Assembly: GCA_030425385.1 (NCBI GenBank) | Contig: JAUIAH010000008.1 | Span: forward strand, 142,153 to 206,152 | Source of the DNA: Verrucomicrobiia bacterium | Lineage (GTDB): Bacteria; Verrucomicrobiota; Verrucomicrobiia; Verrucomicrobiales; DEV007 | DNA length: 64,000 nucleotides | Direction: 5' to 3' | Shown: piece by piece, positions 36,083-44,919 of the stretch | Position numbering within the stretch: the first letter of the stretch is position 1 | Layout of the letters: the number at the start of each line of letters is the position of its first letter | The notes under the pieces: generated by a model | Told to the model about the DNA's origin: nothing | Database searches by the model: none | Seen by the model: only the letters and a program-made list of their open reading frames with translations | Made by a program: the position numbers and the translations under genes

Positions 36083-36825
36083 CTCCATTCTCCCTCATCG
36101 ACGACGTTGCCCTTGTGACCGGCGGGGCTATCAATATTGGCAAAGGTATCGTACAGTCTCTGTTAGAAGCGGGCGCTCGGGTCGCGATCGGTTACCGTGA
36201 CCATGCGGAGGAAGCAGAAGCCCTGGCCCGGGAAGCTGGCGATCAAGCGTTTGCCGTGCCACTCAATGTCTGTTCCTCGCATAGTGTCAAGGATGCGATT
36301 CGGGCTACCATGACAGCGTTCGCTAGACTCGATCTCCTGGTCAACAATGCGGGCATCTTCAGTCTCTATCCTCAGAGCGATCTGCCGACGGAGGAGTGGG
36401 ATCGCATCTTTCAGGTGAACGCGCGCGGGCTCTTTCTCTGCTCCAAACTGGCCATTCCCGAACTCTCGACGCGCGGAGGCGCCATCGTGAATATCGCGAG
36501 TATCAACGGCTTCCACCCAGGCTTCGGCAACACTGCTCACTACGATGCTAGCAAAGGTGCGGTGGTCGCCTACACCCGATCCCTCGCAGCGGAACTGGCC
36601 CCCAAGAATATCCGCGTCAACGCCATCGCCCCGGGACTCGTCGATTCCGAAGAGCTACGCGATCAATTCCAAGATCTCGCTGAAGCGGTCGAACGCAAGA
36701 CGCCCACTCAAACTCTTACAGAAGCACGGGACGTCGGCAACACAACCGTCTTCCTCGCCTCCCGCGCCGCCCGTCAGATCACGGGCGAAACCATCATCGT
36801 GGATGGTGGCTATTTGCTGACGTAG
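36079..36825 (+). CDS. short-chain dehydrogenase/reductase
   Basis: The 248-aa protein (ATG 36079) has the SDR cofactor motif TGGAINIGKGI, the structural motif NNAGIF, catalytic Ser in NIASING and the Y-x-x-x-K pair in HYDASKGA, and ends with GETIIVDGGYLLT. An arginine and tyrosine after the second strand (IGYRDHAEEAEAL) could favour NADP(H). The Asn-Ile in the glycine motif suggests pteridine-reductase-like members, but the substrate is not clear. Its last bases are overlapped by a truncated gene on the other strand. Confidence 0.93.
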   Translation: MTPFSLIDDVALVTGGAINIGKGIVQSLLEAGARVAIGYRDHAEEAEALAREAGDQAFAVPLNVCSSHSVKDAIRATMTAFARLDLLVNNAGIFSLYPQSDLPTEEWDRIFQVNARGLFLCSKLAIPELSTRGGAIVNIASINGFHPGFGNTAHYDASKGAVVAYTRSLAAELAPKNIRVNAIAPGLVDSEELRDQFQDLAEAVERKTPTQTLTEARDVGNTTVFLASRAARQITGETIIVDGGYLLT

Positions 36826-36938
36826 AACGACGGCCCCACACACTTGCTCACGAAAGCGGCTCGCCCATAGAGCGTGAATTCCACATCGTCTTCCAGCCTC
36901 GAATCTAGTTCCGCTAGGATACGCTTCGCGTTGCTCAT
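36810..36938 (-). pseudogene. 5' fragment of a nucleotidyltransferase-like (DUF6036-type) gene
   Basis: ATG 36938 overlaps the stop of the 181-aa gene by 4 nt (ATGA). The frame gives about 42 codons: RILAELDSRLEDDVEFTLYG, then RAA. The words 'LDxRL..(V/E).(F/L)TLYGRAA' are the usual opening of small nucleotidyltransferase-like proteins of bacterial two-gene modules, as I remember them. After that the sequence runs into the SDR 3' end and stops at 36810. A normal protein of this type would exceed 150 aa, so the gene is cut off, probably by recombination beside the SDR gene. Confidence 0.55.
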
Positions 36939-37480
36939 GACACTAGCCGCCAACTCTGAGCATTTGCTTTTCCGAAGGCCATCACTGGCTCGGCAAGACG
37001 TGTCCAGTGGATGAGCGTGTCCCGTAATGGGCGCTCATTTGCGAAGGCCTTTAAAAGGCGTTTCCAAGCGTCATGGTTAGGGTCGACGCGGAGCGCCTGT
37101 CGGGCGAGTTCTGCTAGAATGCGCCCGGTGCGTTCTCGCTTTGCTGTGAGGATCAATCTTGCCATGTCGAGCTGACCACGTGAAATGAGCTGCGCTGGGG
37201 GGCGCAGCAGTTGCGGATGATCGACTGCATTCGGCTGACAACAAGCGACGACCAGCTCTTCGTTCGAAAGATCGTCCTCGGTGGGACACGTCGACAGCGG
37301 CAACGCCTTCGGACGGCGAATCACGGTCGCGCCACGAGCATTGGCCACGTCAAGCAACCACGCCTCCAGGGTCAATGAACCCGCATCATCGCCTGAGGCT
37401 TTCAAGCGTTCTAACTTGAATCTTAGCGGAGACTGATGCGTCGTGAGTGCCATCCGTTGGGCAAGTGTCGCGTCTGTCAT
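36935..37480 (-). CDS. hypothetical protein, partner of a truncated nucleotidyltransferase-like gene
   Basis: The 181-aa, helix-rich soluble protein starts at ATG 37480. Recognisable features are a C-rich segment (CPTEDDLSNEELVVACCQPN) and an Arg/Leu-rich C-terminal helix region. I do not recognise a family. Its stop overlaps the start of the truncated gene fragment by 4 nt, which is the arrangement of a two-gene module such as antitoxin plus nucleotidyltransferase toxin. Whether it retains function without its partner is unclear. Confidence 0.6.
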   Translation of the reverse strand: MTDATLAQRMALTTHQSPLRFKLERLKASGDDAGSLTLEAWLLDVANARGATVIRRPKALPLSTCPTEDDLSNEELVVACCQPNAVDHPQLLRPPAQLISRGQLDMARLILTAKRERTGRILAELARQALRVDPNHDAWKRLLKAFANERPLRDTLIHWTRLAEPVMAFGKANAQSWRLVS

Positions 37481-37576
37481 GGGCTTCAGCCTAAGCGATG
37501 TCTATGCAGATCGCTATCAACCATTTCAGTCTGGTTTGGCAAAACGGAATGAAAGAGCGGACAACAAGGTTCACGC

Positions 37577-39469
37577 TCACCTATCTTCCCGATCAAAGAA
37601 CGCCTGCATGGCAGCCGCTTGATCAATCCTTTGTTGGACCTTATCTCGGCTCGCTTCCGGCAACGTCACTTCATCCAGCCACGCTCGGGCTTGGTCCACG
37701 TCGCGATCTGCGAGGACCTGAATGCTCTCATTCATGAGGCGCTCATGAGCCTCATCGTGAGGCAGGTCACGCAACAATGCCAGAGAGGCGGCCGGATCAC
37801 GACGCTTCAGTGCCTCCGCTAGCCCCCATGCGGCAGCCTCCCGTGGCGCCCCTGCCGGAAGCGTCGCATACCAATCTTGGGCCGCTTCTGGGTCGTGGCG
37901 CGCCCAGTTTCTAACAAGATTACGAGACGCGTAGGCTCGCTGATCTCCGGCTGGCAAATCGTTGATCCAGACGGCAGCCTGCTCAGGATCCATCCCCGCC
38001 CATCGGCCGATGGCTTCCTGCAGGGCTCGCTCACGTTCTCGACTGACGGGCTGTACTTGCAGGAACGCCACCGCTTCCCCAGGCGCCTGGTCTGCAAATT
38101 GCCTCACATAGCTCTCAAGAAAGGGCGCTCTCGCAGCTTCAGGAAGTTCTGCGATGACGGCCTGAGGATCTTCTCCTGTAGCTGCCAGGGATTCTAAGAA
38201 CTGCCGAGCACCCCAAGAATCTAGACTTTGATTCCCTGAGGCCGCGGCTTCTGCGGCGTAGATCTCTAGGGCTCGGCGAGGATCACGCTGCGCCAGGTCT
38301 CCCACGAGAGCCCGCACGGCCGCCTTCCTCACGTGTGGATCTTCCACGGTGTCCAACCATTCGGACATGCCTTCACCATCGATCTCAGCCCACCGGCGAG
38401 CCGCTGATTCAATCGCCGATCGCATCATTCCGTCTTCCGCATTCAGATACGTGACAAGATCTGCCAAGGCTTGAGGACGATCCGAGTTCTGCAGGCCTGT
38501 CACTGCTTCATAAAGGAATCGTGAACGCACGACTTCAGATTCCACATACTCATCAATCAATGTCAGGATCTGCTGGGCTTTCACCGTCTTTCCCATCGCT
38601 CGTCCGAGCTGATCGGTCAGACGCGTCCTCTGTTCCACATCCAGCTGGCCCCACATCTTTTCTAGACACGCCTTGGGGTCTTCCTCTGCCCAAGCTTCTG
38701 CTAGTCTGGAAAGAGCAAGCTTCTTGTCGGCCGCCTTCCCGAGACGCTCTACCCAGGCAAGGGCGGCCTCGGGATCATCCTCCACCCAGCGCTCCATGAC
38801 GTACTCGAGCCCGTCCTCGCCGTCTTCCTTCCCCAATGCGTGATCTAGCGCTTTCCTCACGGCTTGTTCAGGACCAGCCTCATAGAGCTTTCCGATAAGC
38901 CAGCTGAATCGCCTAGGCTCACTGGCGTCGAATCCTCGATCTCGCAGCAGGTCATAGAGCTTGAGCGCCTTCTCCCCATCAAGGTCGCGGAGAAGTTGAG
39001 ACAGGGTATCTCCTGACGGATCCACACGAAACCATTCTTCCACAGCAGCCGCCAGGTCATCCTCGGCCCAGGCTCGAATCGCCTCATGCCGATAACGCTC
39101 CAGCTCAGGGACTGACGCCGCCAAGTCAAGCGCCCGCTTCCAATCGAGTTCAACAAGACGACTGAATAGCAATCGGGCCCATGCACTGTCATGGGAAGGG
39201 TTTCTCACCAACTGCCGCAACCAACTCTCTAACACTTCCGCATGAGCTTGCTGAATGGCCATGAGCGCCTCCAAGGAGGGCGTTGAGAGAGAGAAAGACT
39301 TCTGCAGGCTCGTCGGCAAGGCCACGCGGACCCGGCGCTGGTTGAGAATCGACAGAGAACGCGTTTCTTTCACTAGCATTCCCTCAGCAGCACGGCGCGT
39401 CTGGACAACGTCGATCACCAACCAACCAAGAACAGCGCCGGCAAGTAACAGCAGTATCGCCTCCTTCAT
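37577..39469 (-). CDS. membrane-anchored W-A-x-x-D-P repeat protein A
   Basis: The 630-aa protein has an N-terminal membrane anchor (EAILLLLAGAVLGWLVIDVV) followed by about 580 residues of paired helices. A repeat of roughly 30 residues recurs, with signature W-A-x-x-D-P-x-A-A-x-x-W-(x)3-L-P: for example RWVEDDPEAALAWVERL, NWARHDPEAAQDWYATLP and RWAGMDPEQAAVWINDLP. This suggests an alpha-solenoid exposed outside the cytoplasmic membrane. The function is unknown. It overlaps the upstream paralog by 4 nt and belongs to a four-member divergent cluster. Confidence 0.82.
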   Translation of the reverse strand: MKEAILLLLAGAVLGWLVIDVVQTRRAAEGMLVKETRSLSILNQRRVRVALPTSLQKSFSLSTPSLEALMAIQQAHAEVLESWLRQLVRNPSHDSAWARLLFSRLVELDWKRALDLAASVPELERYRHEAIRAWAEDDLAAAVEEWFRVDPSGDTLSQLLRDLDGEKALKLYDLLRDRGFDASEPRRFSWLIGKLYEAGPEQAVRKALDHALGKEDGEDGLEYVMERWVEDDPEAALAWVERLGKAADKKLALSRLAEAWAEEDPKACLEKMWGQLDVEQRTRLTDQLGRAMGKTVKAQQILTLIDEYVESEVVRSRFLYEAVTGLQNSDRPQALADLVTYLNAEDGMMRSAIESAARRWAEIDGEGMSEWLDTVEDPHVRKAAVRALVGDLAQRDPRRALEIYAAEAAASGNQSLDSWGARQFLESLAATGEDPQAVIAELPEAARAPFLESYVRQFADQAPGEAVAFLQVQPVSRERERALQEAIGRWAGMDPEQAAVWINDLPAGDQRAYASRNLVRNWARHDPEAAQDWYATLPAGAPREAAAWGLAEALKRRDPAASLALLRDLPHDEAHERLMNESIQVLADRDVDQARAWLDEVTLPEASRDKVQQRIDQAAAMQAFFDREDR

Positions 39470-41217
39470 GGTCGGGCCTCCTGCTCAAGTTGGCGGGCCA
39501 AAGCAAGGTTGAGTTGATCCCGAAGCGACACGTCCTCCACCGAAAGCGCCCAGCTCTGGGCCGCAGCGAGATCACGATTAGGATTTCCGCTAGTCATGAG
39601 CCCGAGCACCATGCCCGCCACGGCATGGTCGCGTGGCAGCCCTTGCGGAAGCGCCGCGATCCATTCCGATGCTGCCAGGGGCTCGTCCACCACCCAATCC
39701 TCCGACACCTGGGATAGCGTCAGGTTCAGGTCCATTTCGGCAGAACGTTCCCAAACCCAGTCTGCTGCCGTACGTGGATCGGTTCGTGCAAGGGCAGAGC
39801 CCACTTCCTGAGCGACCTGTTGCCGCCATTCGACGTCGGGAAGGTCATCGACGCGATCGATGATCCATTCTGGATGGCGCGCCGCGATACTTGTGAGCGC
39901 CTCGGGCATCATTGAGGCCTGCGCCTCCTCCGGCAAGGAATCCGTCCAAGCAAGAAGTTCTTCAGGCCCACGCTCGGCCCACGTTTCCACTAGAGCCTCG
40001 CGGAGACTGCCAGTCGCGAGGTCTAACAGATCACGATTGGATAGAAAGGTTGCGGCCTCTTCTGGAGTTGCGCGCACCCAAGCCTCAAAGGGGTCTCGGA
40101 TCACCCGCGCTGCAACTTCGCTGTCCGGAATCTCCATCAGCCAGGTCAGCGCCGAAGCGGGATCGTCTGCTACCCATTGCGCTAACGCCTGTTCTCCCCC
40201 ATCTTCGTGAGCCCATCCCGATCCATAAAGTTCATACGCCATCGCAATGGCTTCTTTCGGCGACTCGTTGCCAAGAGCAGACAGCGCTTCTGTAAGTTGA
40301 CTACGAATGCGCCAGCTGCCTCGTGACCTCGCTGAGTTTCCATGCTCGCTCACCGTGTCGATTCGCACCAGATCTCTCAACCCTTCAAGATCGATATCCA
40401 AATCACGCACCAACTCTAGCATGCCCTCATGCGTCGTGTTGGATTCGACGATCTTGCCGAAGAGGAAATCGCGGTAGGGCCCCTCGGGAGTTCCTCTTAA
40501 CATTGCCACGGCAGCTTCTCGGTCTTGCGCTGCGAAGCGCTTGATGATCTCACTCTCCACCAAGGCCCGTTTGGGATTGCGAGGCCATTCCGCCAGAGCT
40601 TTCTGCACTTGAGGCAGCTGATCCAAGGCTAATCCTTGCACCAGCCTCTCGTAGAGTTTGGCCTTCTCAGGAAGCGCCTCCTGAGATTCAAGCCAGCTAA
40701 GCGCAGCGCCAGAATCCTCATTCTCCCAAGTCGCTAACATGATCCCTAGCGCGTTCGTTCTCGACGTATCGCTAGACAAGGCAAGCGCCTCTTCCAGAGC
40801 GCCTTCGCGATCCGCGTGAAAGCGCTCCTGCCACACCCAAGATTCGAGCTCGCTTCGTTGATCAATTCGACCAAGCCGTTCTTGCTGAAACATTGTCAGG
40901 GCTCTAGCCGCGTCTTGCTCTCCGAGAAGTCCGATCACCATTTCTCGAATCTCACGGGATTGCTCACGACTGGCTTCGAAAGCCGCCTCCACGTCAAGCG
41001 AGCACCAGTCATCAACGATCCAGCGACGCCACCTTGGATCCGCATGCGCCACCATCGCCTGTGGATCCAAGGTCACCCCCTTCCGAACAATCATCGCGCT
41101 GACCGGCGACAACGAATTGCCTCGTCTCTCACGGCTAAGCGCCAGGAGTTCCAAGATCTCCTCAATCGATGCCTCTTGTAGCCACACTCGTTGCCAACAC
41201 CCTTCAAACCATGACAC
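39466..41217 (-). CDS. W-A-x-x-D-P repeat protein B, without export signal
   Basis: The 583-aa paralog of its downstream neighbour is an alpha-solenoid with motifs QWVADDPASALTWLMEIP, TWENEDSGAALSWLES and SEDWVVDEPLAASEWIAALP. Unlike the other three members, it shows no signal peptide or membrane anchor. The first start, GTG 41217, overlaps the 5' end of the divergent paralog by 7 bp; GTG 41187 is an alternative. The N-terminus may have been lost, or the protein may act in the cytoplasm. It is co-transcribed with protein A (ATGA overlap). Confidence 0.78.
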   Translation of the reverse strand: MSWFEGCWQRVWLQEASIEEILELLALSRERRGNSLSPVSAMIVRKGVTLDPQAMVAHADPRWRRWIVDDWCSLDVEAAFEASREQSREIREMVIGLLGEQDAARALTMFQQERLGRIDQRSELESWVWQERFHADREGALEEALALSSDTSRTNALGIMLATWENEDSGAALSWLESQEALPEKAKLYERLVQGLALDQLPQVQKALAEWPRNPKRALVESEIIKRFAAQDREAAVAMLRGTPEGPYRDFLFGKIVESNTTHEGMLELVRDLDIDLEGLRDLVRIDTVSEHGNSARSRGSWRIRSQLTEALSALGNESPKEAIAMAYELYGSGWAHEDGGEQALAQWVADDPASALTWLMEIPDSEVAARVIRDPFEAWVRATPEEAATFLSNRDLLDLATGSLREALVETWAERGPEELLAWTDSLPEEAQASMMPEALTSIAARHPEWIIDRVDDLPDVEWRQQVAQEVGSALARTDPRTAADWVWERSAEMDLNLTLSQVSEDWVVDEPLAASEWIAALPQGLPRDHAVAGMVLGLMTSGNPNRDLAAAQSWALSVEDVSLRDQLNLALARQLEQEARP

Positions 41218-42645
41218 ATGCCAAACTCAAAGTGGCCATCGTTGTGGGGCTACTCTCTGCCAGCCTTCCGGTCACGGTAGAATGGCGGATGGAAACCCGT
41301 TCCGCCCGAATGACGATCCAGCAGATTTCTAACAATGCAACCACAATCAACTCAGCACCGTCTTTGGCGTGGGCGGATCCTCTCCATCACCCACACGAAT
41401 CGATCACCGCTCAGATGATCCGCATCCTTGCCCTCGAACACGACGCCCATCGGGAAGCAGAACTTGGTGCTCTTGTCAGAAACCTGGAGGCAAACGGCAT
41501 TGAAGAAGCCCTCCACGTGCTCATGCAAGAATGTCCCAACGAGGACGGGCTACGCGAGGCCTTTCTCGAAGCCTGGGGGACGTCCGATCCCGAGAGTGCG
41601 CTTATACACGCAGCTGAGACCACGGACCTGGACCGCCAGTTTCTCTTCATCTCTGCCGCCTACAAAGGGTGGACCCTGCGTGATCCTGCAGGGGCTTGGG
41701 CTTACCTGGAGACGGCAGACGCAGCACAACGACCGAAGCTGGCGAATCACTTCTTCAGGACCGTGGCCGATCAAGACCGCGCGAAAGGGCTCGCCATCGC
41801 GCTCGATTCCCCATCGGACTTCTTACAAATGCATCACGTGGCCCAGCTCTTTCAGAATTGGGCCCGCACCGATGCCGAGGCCGCTCTCGCTGCCTGCGGA
41901 ACCATCGAGGATGCAGTCTTTCGAAATCAAGCCTATCAAACAGTGATTGCCGACCTGATCCTGACAGATCCCTCACGAGCCATGGACCAGCTGACGCAAT
42001 TGGACGACGGCGAGCCACGCCGAGAGGCTCTTGAGAAGGCCATCAGACGCTGGAATAGCGCCGATGTGGCATCCATGGCGAACTTTATCCAGAACGAATC
42101 CGATCCAGAATGGCGACGGCAAATGATCGAAGCTGCCCTGCCAGGAACCTACTCCCTGGAAGCCATTCAAGCGAAATTGACTTTGTTAGAACAATGCGAT
42201 GACCTGGAGCTCAAGAAGCGTCACGCGGCCGACTATCTTGAATTCTGGGCCGCCAATGACGCACCCGAAACCGCCCGCCTCGCCCTGACGCTATCCGCAG
42301 AACTTCAAGAAGTGGTCTTCCCTCGCATCGCGAAGCAGACAGTCTCCTGAGGAGGCAGAAGACTGGTTTGCGAGTCACGCGGATCACCTAGACCGAGACG
42401 AAGCGATCCAAGGATTGGTCGATGGCTTCCGCTATGCCCAGACAGAGCGTGCAGCTCATTGGGCAATGCAACTCTCAAGAGAGGCCGAGCGCACCAAAGC
42501 GCTGCAACGCCTAGTTCCCTTGTGGATCCGTGAGGACGCACGCTCGCTTCAATCGTGGCTGAGCATGCAGGAGGATTCGCTACAACAAGACCTTCTGAGC
42601 CGATTCCCCCGCCTGGCTGCCTACCTTTCTAACGCAGACTTCTAA
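41211..42645 (+). pseudogene. W-A-x-x-D-P repeat protein C, frameshifted near its 3' end
   Basis: From ATG 41211 a membrane-anchor leader (LKVAIVVGLLSASLPVTVEW) precedes solenoid repeats such as NWARTDAEAALAACGTIED and FWAANDAPETARLAL. The frame stops at TGA 42348-42350. The +1 frame continues directly as SPEEAEDWFASHADHLDRDE ... HWAMQLSREAERTKAL and ends at TAA 42645, 1 nt before the next paralog. The continuation has the family's composition, so one gene of about 478 codons has been split by a one-base shift (mutation, assembly error or recoding). If unshifted, the product of the first frame alone is 379 aa. Confidence 0.72.
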
Positions 42646-42646
42646 C

Positions 42647-44371
42647 ATGTATCGCGTGATCTTTCTTTCCGCTCTTTCTGGGCTGCTTCTTGGGCAATCC
42701 TTGAAACACCTTTGGCTCCCTAAGCCACCAACGAAGGCTCCAATGGTCGCCAAAGCCCCAGCGCCGCGATCGGTCCTCACATCCACATTAGAATCTCACG
42801 CCCGCTCGACACCCCATCCTGTGACGGATCGCCTGTGCGCTCTCAAGGAGACCGCTTTCCAAGATCCTGATATTCGGCGTCTAATCTATCACATTCCCAC
42901 GACGCATTTCCCCAAAGTGATCGATCATCTTGCTAGGGAGCATCAATGGGCGCTGATTCAAGAGGTCTTCACCTATTGGGGTGCAATAGACCCTGAAGCC
43001 GCCCTTAAAAAGCTCCTTTCTATCGGGGAACCCTTGGATTTGCACACGACGACGTATGTCAGTATCCATCAATCATTCGTTCGCCCTTTCTTCAGCCGTG
43101 CCTCTGCTGCGAGAACGATTACGAAGGCGTGGTTAGCACGCGATTCCGACAACGCCCTGAAGACACTCCTCGAAATCCCTGACGATTCTCTCAAACGAGC
43201 TATCCAGCACCTGATCATCGAGCATCTGATTGCTGAGGATCCTGCCAAGGCTTTTCAAGTAGCCATCGAGAAGATGGACCTGCGAGGAGGGTACTCCGCA
43301 AGCGGCTTTTCCACTACTGGAGATACCTCCGAAGTGCGGAAGATCTTTGAAGCCTGGGCGGAGAAGGATCCACCTGAAGCGGTGGCACAGGCCCAAGAAT
43401 TGGCTGATACAGAGCTGCGCAAGAGTGCCGTGAATGCCATTGCCCAACAGTGGGCTCGTCGGGATCCAGAGGCCGCTGAAACCTGGGCGAGCACCCTACC
43501 TCACGATCTTCAATCAAGCGTGTTGCTGTCCTTGAAGGGGCCAATGACAAAACGCGATCCCGAGCGGGTGCTTGCTCTAGCAGAATTTAACGAATCTGAT
43601 GGTCCAGTCCGATCCCATAGGGACACCCCATGGGGAATAGAGAAGGTGCGCCACTCCAAAGAAGGGTCGATCTACGCTCAATGGCTCGAAGATGATCCGA
43701 ATGCGGCCCTCACTTGGCGTGAGGCGCTGACGGACATTCCAAGACAGCGCAACATTGCGGCTGCCACGGTCCGCCATTTCATAGAGGCCGACCCCATGAA
43801 GGCGGCCTCGTTCGCCCTTGATGCCCCACCTGCCGCGCAGCAAGCGGCCTTGGAAGAGCTGGCTAATGCTTGGAGCCTGCGTGATCGGCAAGCCGCTCTC
43901 GACTGGGCACAACACATCAGCGATCCTGTTCTCCAGCGTCACTATCTTTATACCCTCTATGAGCGCGACATCGAGCACTCTGCTAGTCAGTTTGCAGGTG
44001 CGTTCGAGAGCACGGTCGTTCCCGAACTTCAGAACGTGGTCGCCGACCAACTGATCCGACGGTGGACCTCACAGAACCCTCAAGCTGCTGCCGATTGGCT
44101 AGCGACCCAGGACTTTGGCACTCATATGGCGGCCCATTTCGGAACAGTGGCTCAGCGGTGGGCGCGCAAGGCCCCGCACGAGACGATTCACTGGGTGACC
44201 GCGATCGAGAGGCAAGCGGTTCAACAAGGAGCCATCCAAGGACTCGCACAAACCTTGCATGAAGACATGGGGGAAACGGCCCATGATTGGGTCAGGAATC
44301 AGGCACAGGTGGACCCTTCACTGAGAATGGCCATCTTCGACCATCTCAACTCCCTCGCACGATCTCCCTAG
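42647..44371 (+). CDS. membrane-anchored W-A-x-x-D-P repeat protein D
   Basis: The 574-aa paralog has an N-terminal hydrophobic leader (MYRVIFLSALSGLLLGQSL). Repeats include YWGAIDPEAALKKLLSI, AWAEKDPPEAVAQAQEL, QWARRDPEAAETWASTLP, QWLEDDPNAALTWREAL and RWTSQNPQAAADWLATQ. It starts 1 nt after the frameshifted paralog, so the two are co-transcribed and probably coupled. No enzymatic motif is seen. A scaffold or binding role in the envelope is inferred from the solenoid architecture. Confidence 0.82.
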   Translation: MYRVIFLSALSGLLLGQSLKHLWLPKPPTKAPMVAKAPAPRSVLTSTLESHARSTPHPVTDRLCALKETAFQDPDIRRLIYHIPTTHFPKVIDHLAREHQWALIQEVFTYWGAIDPEAALKKLLSIGEPLDLHTTTYVSIHQSFVRPFFSRASAARTITKAWLARDSDNALKTLLEIPDDSLKRAIQHLIIEHLIAEDPAKAFQVAIEKMDLRGGYSASGFSTTGDTSEVRKIFEAWAEKDPPEAVAQAQELADTELRKSAVNAIAQQWARRDPEAAETWASTLPHDLQSSVLLSLKGPMTKRDPERVLALAEFNESDGPVRSHRDTPWGIEKVRHSKEGSIYAQWLEDDPNAALTWREALTDIPRQRNIAAATVRHFIEADPMKAASFALDAPPAAQQAALEELANAWSLRDRQAALDWAQHISDPVLQRHYLYTLYERDIEHSASQFAGAFESTVVPELQNVVADQLIRRWTSQNPQAAADWLATQDFGTHMAAHFGTVAQRWARKAPHETIHWVTAIERQAVQQGAIQGLAQTLHEDMGETAHDWVRNQAQVDPSLRMAIFDHLNSLARSP

Positions 44372-44919
44372 AGGGATGCTACCAGCGGCGGCTTGATGCT
44401 GTGGGAACTTCTCCGCGCCCATCACCGCATTCTCTTTCGCCCTCCGGCCGAGGTCCGTCCATGCTACGCACTGTGAGTGCGTTCATGACTTCGCCGGTGC
44501 GGACATCCTTCGTGAGGATGGTGACACTTCCTTCGTATTGGATGATCTCGATGCCTCGGCGTTGTGGGAACCATCGGGGGAGAGACTGATTGTTCATAGA
44601 AAAGAGGGCTTCCTACACACCGCAATGGTTCCTAGGAACGGGGCAAAAGCAGACGGCGGAAACATGGATACTTGTTTGAAGATGGAGTCGCTAGGAGTTC
44701 CTAGCCGCGGTAGATTCCCTCGAATAGGCCTGATTTCAATTCTTAATGCCCCTTCAACGCCCCTCATCCCCTTGAGACGCCGTTCCATCAGAGGATTCCG
44801 ACAAGATTTGTATCTGTTCGCGAATCTGAATCGCGGCATTAGTCGCTCCGGCTCCGATTCGGCCGCTGGCCCGCATTCTTGCGAAGCACTCTTGGCAATC
44901 CCCCACCTCCATTCTCGCC
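44372..44919. other. 548-bp intergenic region without a convincing gene
   Basis: The only sizeable frame is a 72-codon minus-strand one (44597-44379). It ends in a low-complexity Gly/Glu/Arg-rich stretch and matches nothing I know, so it is probably not a gene or is a degraded fragment. The stretch holds two short palindromes sharing the word GTTCCTAG (44628-44639 and 44690-44705) and must contain the helicase promoter. Confidence 0.5.
44628..44639. promoter_or_regulatory. GTTCCTAGGAAC palindrome upstream of the DEXH helicase
   Basis: This perfect 12-nt palindrome has the core GTTC-N4-GAAC of the LexA-type box seen before imuB, but with G on both outer flanks instead of T and A. A second palindrome, GCTAGGA-GT-TCCTAGC, lies at 44690-44705. 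Both are 210-290 bp before the helicase start, which is far for an operator. Confidence 0.3.

Noticed and set aside
42345..42352. Programmed +1 frameshift like prfB in paralog C
   Set aside because: The slippage codon is weak and the AGGAGG word lies after, not before, the stop; a simple indel or sequence error is more likely.
44379..44597. 72-codon minus-strand frame after repeat protein D
   Set aside because: No family resemblance, low-complexity C-terminus, no partner gene; recorded only in the intergenic description.
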